Assembly: GCA_035771175.1 (NCBI GenBank) | Contig: CM069600.1 | Location: 8,331,729-8,395,728 of the forward strand | Length of the DNA: 64,000 bases | From: Paratinospora sagittata | Lineage: Eukaryota; Streptophyta; Magnoliopsida; Ranunculales; Menispermaceae | Direction of reading: 5' to 3' | Shown: piece after piece, positions 57,190-64,000 of the stretch | Numbering within the stretch: position 1 is the stretch's first letter | Layout: each line of letters starts with the position of its first letter | Notes under the pieces: generated by a model | Told to the model about the DNA's origin: nothing | The model's database searches: none | Seen by the model: the letters and a program-made list of their open reading frames with translations, nothing else | Program-made: the position numbers and the translations under genes

Positions 57190-58840
57190 TCTATACTATT
57201 ATAATAAATCTTTTTTGTGCCCTCACCGTGTGGCCATTTTATAGGTTATTCCGATTATACCCTTTACTTATTCAATGTTTTGTTTTTCCAATGCAGTTAA
57301 ATACTAATAAAAGGGTAATTAGGAAATTTCAACAATTTAAAATTCTATTAGCATTTTTACAATGCAGTAGAACGTACACATATTTTCAGTTTTTTAAGTC
57401 GGTTTTAACTTCAATATTAACAACTTCCTCCTCATCCCTCTAATAAACTTTAAAAACTAATTCACTACCCACTAATTTCGTTCTTAATGTTAGATCTCCA
57501 CATTTCACGTTTACATAACCAATCCATGTCTCCACCAATATAGTTACGTCTTCTTTTTGTGCTCCCCTTCTTATAACCAAATTGGTAGTTATCTCTCTAT
57601 CCAATATAGTTATCTTCTTTTTAAGTTTGAGGCATATCCGTTCCTAGATATTGGCTGATATTTGGTGTCTTCAATGGCTCTTTGGATTTATATTTTAACC
57701 TAGAAGAGGAGGTTTCTCTGGAATCGTAACTTCAAATCCGTAATCATTAGTATCCATGCCCTTTTGCGCTTCTCTTCAACGCATGCACCACTATGAGTTC
57801 TCTGTTAAATGTATTTCCATACTCTTTTTTTTTTTTTTTTTCTAATTTCAGGGGACTACAATTTTCTCTCAAATCTCTTTACATTCTCTTTATTTATTTT
57901 TAAATTTCACAATGTGTCATTTTAGAAGCAAATTTTTGGAGAAGCAAACTTATGAATCCCCATTGTTTCTATCAACACGCTCTATCGATTTTCTATCTTC
58001 TCTCCAAAATTTTCCTCTACTTCTTAGGATAATCATATCATTGCAACAAATTTTTTGAAATTGTAACAGAATGCTACTAAGATTTGGGGAAGTCAGAGCA
58101 TAATTTGTTTCGTTGTCTAATGAATTCAGTCTTTGCAGGTTATAGATAATGTTGGGTGGGATGTAGAAGAAGGTGTTTATATCAGGTAGTTTAATGCGAT
58201 CCAAATGGCATGTTGGCATAAAGTAAGCTTCTAATGTTAATCCTACTTGCACATTTGCTTATAAATTTGGTTATTTTTGGATTAATATTTGAAAATAGCA
58301 TAATTTCTGGAGGACAAATATGGAAGTGAGATCATTGGAAATCCAATTTGGTTACGCCAACAGTGGACTGATATTTCTTTCAAGTATATTAACAGATTTG
58401 CTAACAATCAAGCAACACATGGTGTTGTCTAAATGTTTTCAACTATTTGGGTTGATTTGATGCCAAGATGGTTTCACCATGCTTCTCTAAATTCAGTTGT
58501 TCCAATCTTCTCTTTAATGGAATTTCCCCATTTTACAACAATAAAAAAACCCCATTCTTTTGGTGCTGAAAAGATTATTGCAATAAGATCTACTGATGCT
58601 TTTCATTTCTTTCTATTAGTGCTTCAAATGCTTCATTTGCACGAGTGAGCTCATTTTTTTTTTTCATACTTAGTTTGGGTATAACCTCAAGAGTCTCAAT
58701 AATCTTAACAAATATTCAGTCTGGAATCTTTGATTGTGTTTGGTTCAAGTTGCATGCCCTTCACTTCAACAACAGAAAGAACTCAAATTCATCATAATTT
58801 TTTTTTAATATCACGTTCAGCGCACGTGCATGTCGACTAG
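57190..58840 (+). mobile_element. Non-autonomous Helitron
   Basis: It begins TCTATACTATTATAATAAA, a usual plant Helitron 5' end, and ends CGCACGTGCATGTCGACTAG, with a short GCACGTGC hairpin a few bases before CTAG. It lies between A (57189) and T (58841), as Helitrons do, with no target duplication. No Rep/helicase frame is present. Internal sequence (about 57940-58650) is less AT-rich and has a TTTGCAG/G acceptor-like site near 58139 and a 71-codon frame at 58433-58648, so it may contain captured host gene pieces. I could not identify them. Confidence 0.75.
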
Positions 58841-59032
58841 TTTCTCGTAATATATTAATTGTTTTAATTGTCATTAACATCATTAAGAACTAAATGAGGA
58901 CATAACATATGTGAAGCTTTCCAAATTTCAAGTTTAAAGTATTGAAAAGCACAAGTAAATAGGACTTTAGCAAATACATTGAAGAAATATTAGGTCTTTC
59001 CCACTTTTCACCATGTTTTGGTAAATGCAAGT

Positions 59033-59310
59033 TGTGTTGCGAAGAAGAGAGAAATCTGGGGATTGCGTTGCCATTTATGGTGTTGCCATTTAGAGGAAAA
59101 ATTATTTTTAGGAGTTGCCATATCTAAAAGAGATTGAAATTGTAAAAGTTAACTATACGGTGAACAACTCTGTAAGTCTATTTATTTGATGTTCCTCCAT
59201 TGAGGCATCATCACGAATAAGAAGAATTCTCCTCTCTTCTCCGTGGATGTAGGCCATAGAATCGAACCACGTTATATCTCTGTGTTTCTTTATTATTTTA
59301 TTTTACAACA
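59033..59310 (+). repeat. 5' LTR of copia C
   Basis: TGTGTTGCGAAGAAG to TTTTACAACA. The shared part with the 3' LTR begins GGGATTG(C/T)G and includes GGTGAACAACTCTGTAAGTC and CTCCATTGAGGCATCATCAC. Confidence 0.85.
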
Positions 59311-59323
59311 TGGTATCAGAGCC
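59311..59323 (+). promoter_or_regulatory. Primer-binding site of copia C
   Basis: TGGTATCAGAGCC, initiator tRNA(Met) type, directly after the LTR. Confidence 0.93.
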
Positions 59324-59349
59324 TTAGGCTCGTACAACTGGGAATATTT

Positions 59350-59870
59350 TTTCGGCCTTCATCGCCGAAATCTTTTTGTGCCGGCCTTCATCGCCGAATC
59401 GTTGTGGTCATCTTTCATCGGCGTCGCTGTGTGGACTTTCATCATCTTCATCGCCGTCGCTACCAGTACTGTTCATCGCAGCCTTGATTGTTGTTGCGAC
59501 TACGCCACCCATCGCCGCTGAAACTCGCTGTTGTCACCATCGACGTTGCTGGTTGTCGTTGTTACTACTGTTGTTCATCACCATTGTTGCATCATCGTTG
59601 CCGTTCATGCTGCTTGAAGAAACCCTTATCATTGCTGCCGCTGCCACTCCTGCCTCCACTCTTCACTGCTTCCCACTGCTGCTGAAACCCTATTTCATTG
59701 CCGTCGTCGCTGCTCCCTCGTCACTGGTACAACATCTTTCTTACCCTTCTTTCCTTTTCTGTGAACCTTCTTCTTTTTCATCGCCGTCGTCGCCTCGCTT
59801 CTTCTTTTCTTCAAAAATAAAAATAAAAATCAGATCTGAAAAAAATCAGATTTGCGGAAAAAAAAAATGT
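59350..59870 (+). other. GC-rich CATCGCCG-repeat leader of copia C
   Basis: The leader between the primer-binding site and gag is rich in CATCGCCG and TTGTTGC motifs and gives long but low-complexity frames. I treat these as untranslated leader, not genes. Confidence 0.65.
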
Positions 59871-60772
59871 CAATCATTTCAGAAACAATGCAGTCCGAAG
59901 AAGTAGTGTCCAACACGGAGATGACAAAAATTATTTAAAGTGGTCTCAACTAGTTTGTACCTTTTTAAAAGGTAAAGGAAAATTAAGTCACCTTTTGGGC
60001 ACTGGACCCAAACCTAGAGATCCTCAATTTGCAGCATGGGACAATGAAGATGCATCAATAATGACATGGCTATGGAATTCAATGACGCCAAATATTAGTG
60101 ATACGTGCATGTTTCTGACCACTGTCAAAGACATTTGGGACACTGTTCACCAGACGTACTCTAAAGCCCATGATGCAGCCCAAGTGTATGAGATCAAGGT
60201 GAAAGTTGGAGCAACAAAACAAGGTAACATGACAGTCATAGAATATGTCAATATATTAAAAAATCTTTGGCAGGAACTGGACCATTATAGGTGTATTGAG
60301 ACTAAATGCCCCACAGATCTGTAGTTCTAAAAAACTATATTGAGAGGTCTATGATTTTTTGGCTGGCCTTAATGTAGAGTTTGATCAAGTGAGAGTTCAG
60401 ACTCTGAGTAAAGAGTTGCCAACTCTGAACGAGACTATCTCTGTCATCCGGTCTGAAGAGAGCATAAGAAGTGTTATGCTCACACCTCAGAAGATGGAAG
60501 GCTCAGCTATGGTTGCTAATCGGGGAAATGATCAGAAGACAAACACTCCAAGACCTGAATCATCAAAGGTCCCAAACAGAGACAATAGGGACAATCTATG
60601 GTGTACTTATTGTCAAAAGGCTAGACATACCAGGGAGAAGTGTTGGAAACTTCATGGCAAGCCTTCGACTTCCAGTAAAGAATGGGGGGCTACAAAGGAA
60701 GACAACAGAAGAACAATGGACAAACACATCTGTTTACTGAACAAACAGTTGCAGACTCCCCGGTGCCAGTAG
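59867..60772 (+). pseudogene. copia C gag
   Basis: ATG at 59867 (MSIISETMQSEEV) stops early. The gag core continues with WSQLVCTFLKGKGK, DPQFAAWDNEDASIMTWLWNSM and DIWDTVHQTYSK to a TAG near 60322. A frame break follows, then GLNVEFDQVR and the zinc knuckle CTYCQKARHTREKCWKLHGKP to 60772. The knuckle has the Cys and His spacing of its family. Confidence 0.9.
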
Positions 60773-60846
60773 GATTCAACCAAGACGACATTGAAAGATT
60801 GAAATCTTTGCTTGGCACATAGGACAAACCCTCAGGTACCTGTTCA

Positions 60847-61668
60847 TTGGCACATTCAGGTAAATTTCCTATTTCTATTGGATTTAAAGTCTCGGATAAG
60901 TCTTTTGCTAACTCTTGGGTTATAGATTCTGGTGCTACTGATCACATGACCAATTCCCCCAATATGTTTCATACCTACAACCCCTGTCCTAGTAGTCGAA
61001 AAATAGCCACAGCTGATGGATCCTTAACCACAGTTGTTGGTATAGGTGATGTTCACATCAGCCCCACCCTTACACTTAGAAATGTTCTTTATGTTCCTAA
61101 ACTATCTACTAATCTTATTTCTATTCAAAAGCTGACCCATGATTTGAGTTGTAGTGTAACCTTCTACCCTACTTATTGTGTATTTCAGGACTAGGACTTG
61201 GGAACGATGATTGGACGTGCTAAGGAGCAGGACGGGTCGTATTACCTTAAGACACCAGTACATCCTATCAAGAGTAACACATTTCTCTCTGAGCACCATT
61301 TTTCCAATAAAGAAAAGCTACGGCTTCATCATCGCCGCCTTGGCCATCATTCTTTTCGAACACTTAAAATCATGTTTCCTTTTTTGTTTAAGTCTCTAGA
61401 TGTTGAAGATTTTCATTGTGAAGTGTGTGAACTAGCAAACCACAAGCGTATATCTTTTCCACTTAGTAACGAAAGAAGTTCAGATCCTTTTGATCTCATT
61501 CATAGTGATATTTGGGGTCCCTCTCCAATATCTAATGTTTCTGGAGCACGATGGTTTGTGTATTTCGTTGATGACTGTACTAAAGTCTCGTGGATATTCT
61601 TACCCAAACAAAAATTTGATGTGAGCTTTGTTCTTCCTACCTTCCATAACATGATACACACCTAGTTT
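60847..61668 (+). pseudogene. copia C protease and integrase N-terminal half
   Basis: The protease reads SWVIDSGATDHMT with the catalytic DSGA intact. NVLYVPKLSTNLIS follows, a TAG lies at 61192-61194, then the GAG-pre-integrase RLHHRRLGHHSFRTL and CEVCELANHKR. The first integrase Asp is in HSDIWGPSP. A TAG at 61663-61665 stands where Gln is usual. Confidence 0.92.
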
Positions 61669-62766
61669 GGTGCAAAAATCAAGAGATTTCGATCTGACTA
61701 TGCAAGAAACTATTTTAATCAAACATTGACCAATTACTTCCAAAATGAGGGGATCCTTCATGAATCATCTTGTGTTCACACCCCACAACAAAATGGAGTT
61801 GCTGAAAGAAAAAACGGCCACCTGCTTGATATAACTCGAGCCTTTTTATTTCAGAATAATATGCCTAAGTCCTATTGGGGGGAAGCTGTCCTTACTACAA
61901 CACACCTTATTAACCGCATACAATACTGAAGCCTTGGTTTCAAAAGTCCTATGGAAAAGCCCTGTCAATTTTACCCTAAGTTGAAAATCTCCAATAATCT
62001 TATACCTAAGATATTTGGGTATGTATCATTTGTCCATGTTCACCAACCCAACAAGGGGAAGTTGGACCCCAGAGCTCTAAAGTGTGTCTTTGTAGGATAC
62101 TCCTCAACTCAAAAGGGATATAAATGCTATCATCCGCCATCAAAGAAATTCTTTGTCTCTGCCGATGTCACTTTCTGTGAAAATGAGCCTTATTTCTCCG
62201 CTCCTCTTCAGGGGGAGAGTGTTATCATAGAAGACAAGGATCGGAGTCTGTTTGATCCTTTTGACCCTCTTAACCTTTTTAACCTTCAACAAACCAAACA
62301 TGAATCTCCGACCCTCTTTGAACCCATTGCTAACTAAAATGATGAACCTATGGATCGGATGATTGGACAAACGCACTCAAGGAAGAAAGCTACAGTCCCT
62401 GAACTGACGCAAGTTCAAGAATCTGAACCAAGTCCTACGAATGAGGTAACAGGCTTTGAACCCTCCATACAAATTCTATTAGTCTCTGAAACTAACAATG
62501 ATCTTTTAGTCTCTAAACTTGATAGTGATCTACCTATTGCCATTAGAAAGAGAACCAGGGAATGCACCAAACGTCCCTTGTATCCACTATCTCATGTTGT
62601 GTCCTTTGAGAAGTTTTCACCTACCCATAAGAGCTTCCTTACTAGTTTGAACAATATCAACACTCCTACATCAATATCCGAGGCTTTATCTAATAAAAAT
62701 TGGAAACAAGCTATGAATGTGGAAATGGAGGCCCTAGAAAAAAAATGCAACATGGGAGTTAGTTGA
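61669..62766 (+). pseudogene. copia C integrase C-terminal half and linker
   Basis: It contains RFRSDYARNYF (second Asp), GVAERKNGHLLDITRAF (Glu), a stop at 61927-61929, then IFGYVSFVHVHQPNKGKLD and KCVFVGYSSTQKGYKCY. The acidic/serine-rich linker leads to EALSNKNWKQAM, the start of RT. Confidence 0.9.
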
Positions 62767-63404
62767 TTTACCTGCCGGAAAGAAACCCGTGGGATGTAAA
62801 TGGGTTTATAATGTTAAGTACAGAGCAGATACAAGGCAAGATTAGTAGCGAAAGGGTACACTCAGACATATGGTGTGGACTATTTGGAAACATTTGCATT
62901 GGTTGCCAAGATGAACACGGTCCGAGTATTGCTCTCTTTAGCTGCCAACTACGACTGAGATTTATAACAATTTGATGTGAAAAATGCCTTTCTTCACGGA
63001 GAACTGGAAGAAGAGATCTATATGGAGGTTCCTTCTGGATTCAAAAGCAGTCTGTCTAACCACTGGTAAAGTGTGCAAACTGAAAAAGGTGTTGTACGGA
63101 CTTAAACAATCTCCAAGAGCATTGTTTGGTCGCTTTGCCAGAGTAATGAAAGAGAAGGGATATAAGCAGAGCCAAGGAGATCATACATTATTCATTAAGC
63201 ACTCAGCGTCAGGGGGAGTTACAACGCTCTTGGTATGTGTAGATGACATCATTATGACTAGAAATGATGAGCATGAGAAATAGAGCCTGAAACAGTCTCT
63301 GGCCAAAGAATTTGAGATCAAGGATCTAGGAAGGTTGAAGTACTTTCTTGGAATTGAAGTGGCAATTCCAAACGACACACAAGAGGGGTTCTTGAAGCAT
63401 ATTT
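62767..63404 (+). pseudogene. copia C reverse transcriptase fragment
   Basis: Pieces in several frames are [55 protein letters not shown] and the catalytic box LVCVDDIIMT (usual YVDD). It ends after DLGRLKYFLGIEVA, where pol is fused to LTR sequence near 63405. Confidence 0.88.
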
Positions 63405-63641
63405 GTGGGATTGTGCTGCCATTTAGAGGAAAAATTATTTTTAGGAGTTGCCGCATCTAAAAGATACTGAAATTGTATAAGTTACTATACAGTGAACAAC
63501 TCTGTAAGTCTATTTATTTAGTGTTCCTCCATTGAGGCATCATCACGAATAAGAAGAATTCTCCTCTCTTCTCCCATGGACGTAGGCCATACAGCCGAAC
63601 CACGTTATATCTCTGTGTTTCTTTATTATTTTATTTTACAT
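63405..63641 (+). repeat. 3' LTR of copia C (5'-truncated)
   Basis: About 237 bp matching the 5' LTR from GGGATTG to TTTTACA. The left part of the LTR and the polypurine tract are gone with the pol deletion. Confidence 0.88.
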
Positions 63642-63646
63642 CAAGT

Positions 63647-64000
63647 TGCACTTGGAATAATTTGTTAAAAGTTATCAAATTTCTATGTTAGTACAATTGT
63701 TTATAATAAACTTAAGGATATATTACTATTAGGGAGCTTTTGCCAAGATGGCCTTGGCCATTTCCTAGTAAAAGCTTTAAATCTCAAATGAAAGAGAATT
63801 AATTCTAAAAGCTGAAATAATTAGTTATAACATTCCAAAAACCATTATGATAAATTTAATTTAAAAATAAATTTTTTTGTCAAAAATTTTAAAATAAAAT
63901 TTGAAAAGATTGAAATTTGTTATAAAAAATTGAGGCGTAAGCCTCACTGCGCCTTGAGGTGTAAGTCTTGAGGCGTACTCCTTAATAGTGAGGTATAAGC
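63647..64000. other. AT-rich sequence and a CAAGGCG-type repeat at the right edge
   Basis: No gene is seen. From 63928 the sequence TTGAGGCGTAAGCCTCACTG with CGCCTTGAGG belongs to the GC-rich repeat type seen at 53317 and 56996. It runs off the window. Confidence 0.5.

Larger units (their letters stand above)
59033..63641 (+). mobile_element. Ty1/copia retrotransposon C with deleted 3' pol
   Basis: 5' LTR 59033-59310, primer-binding site TGGTATCAGAGCC at 59311, gag, protease, integrase and the first part of RT, then a jump into the 3' LTR at about 63405. CAAGT lies at 59028-59032 and 63642-63646 as a likely target duplication. The RNase H and the end of RT are missing, and gag, integrase and RT all carry stops. 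It is a dead, internally deleted copy. Confidence 0.88.

Noticed and set aside
59376..59906. A 176-codon plus-strand frame with serine/alanine/leucine-rich sequence
   Set aside because: It lies in the leader of copia C between the primer-binding site and gag and is made of CATCGCCG-type repeats read in frame. It is low-complexity, with no recognisable domain.
1..64000. CRISPR arrays, bacterial operons, riboswitches
   Set aside because: No regular direct repeat/spacer arrays. All tandem repeats found are short local duplications, and every protein trace is plant or plant retroelement.

Overview
The window is nuclear DNA from a flowering plant, very probably a eudicot. It is AT-rich and gene-poor, and it is built mostly from layered transposable elements: Ty1/copia and Ty3/gypsy elements, plant L1-type LINEs with a zf-RVT tail, tRNA-derived SINEs, a Helitron and a hAT-like element. 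The one recognisable host gene piece encodes an ethylene-receptor (ETR1-type) receiver domain. A cucurbit is possible from the general look of the repeats, but I cannot establish this. There is no bacterial operon structure and no CRISPR array. One 100-base N gap (16880-16979) marks a scaffold join.

Layout. 0-10 kb: a possible membrane-protein exon (586-933, minus); four copies of an unidentified small-ORF repeat on the minus strand (about 1.0-1.9, 3.9-4.5, 8.7-9.3 and 9.4-9.9 kb); a decayed LINE (2.3-3.8 kb); a worn gypsy LTR remnant (5.6-6.3 kb); and a compact foldback element with tRNA-like arms and an exact 5-bp target duplication (6484-6992). 10-17 kb: a lone LTR with primer-binding site (10762-11444), the terminal exon of an ETR1-like gene (12895-13258, minus) and LINE remnants. 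17-20.4 kb: no genes.

20.4-34.9 kb: a Ty1/copia element (LTRs 20446-20753 and 34583-34891) split in its integrase by a younger Ty3/gypsy element (23914-31909) with an exact ATTTC target duplication. The gypsy element has itself lost the RT catalytic core and RNase H. 34.9-49.9 kb: no clear coding gene. It holds a possible first exon (to 37706), a direct segmental duplication (38.5-40.6 and 43.1-48.3 kb), a LINE with a 20-bp target duplication between the two copies, a 3.0-kb solo LTR inserted in the second copy, and a LINE that carries a SINE.

50-55.8 kb: a second, badly decayed copia element broken by a LINE 3' fragment and by a CAAGGCG-type insertion, which in turn contains a hAT-like element with an 8-bp target duplication. 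57190-58840: a non-autonomous Helitron. 59.0-63.6 kb: a third copia element, with nonsense codons and a deleted 3' half of pol.

No gene here forms a working pathway with its neighbours. The organisation records serial insertion, deletion and nonsense decay. Coordinates of target duplications and LTR ends were read by eye and should be good to a base or two. Identity estimates come from hand alignment.
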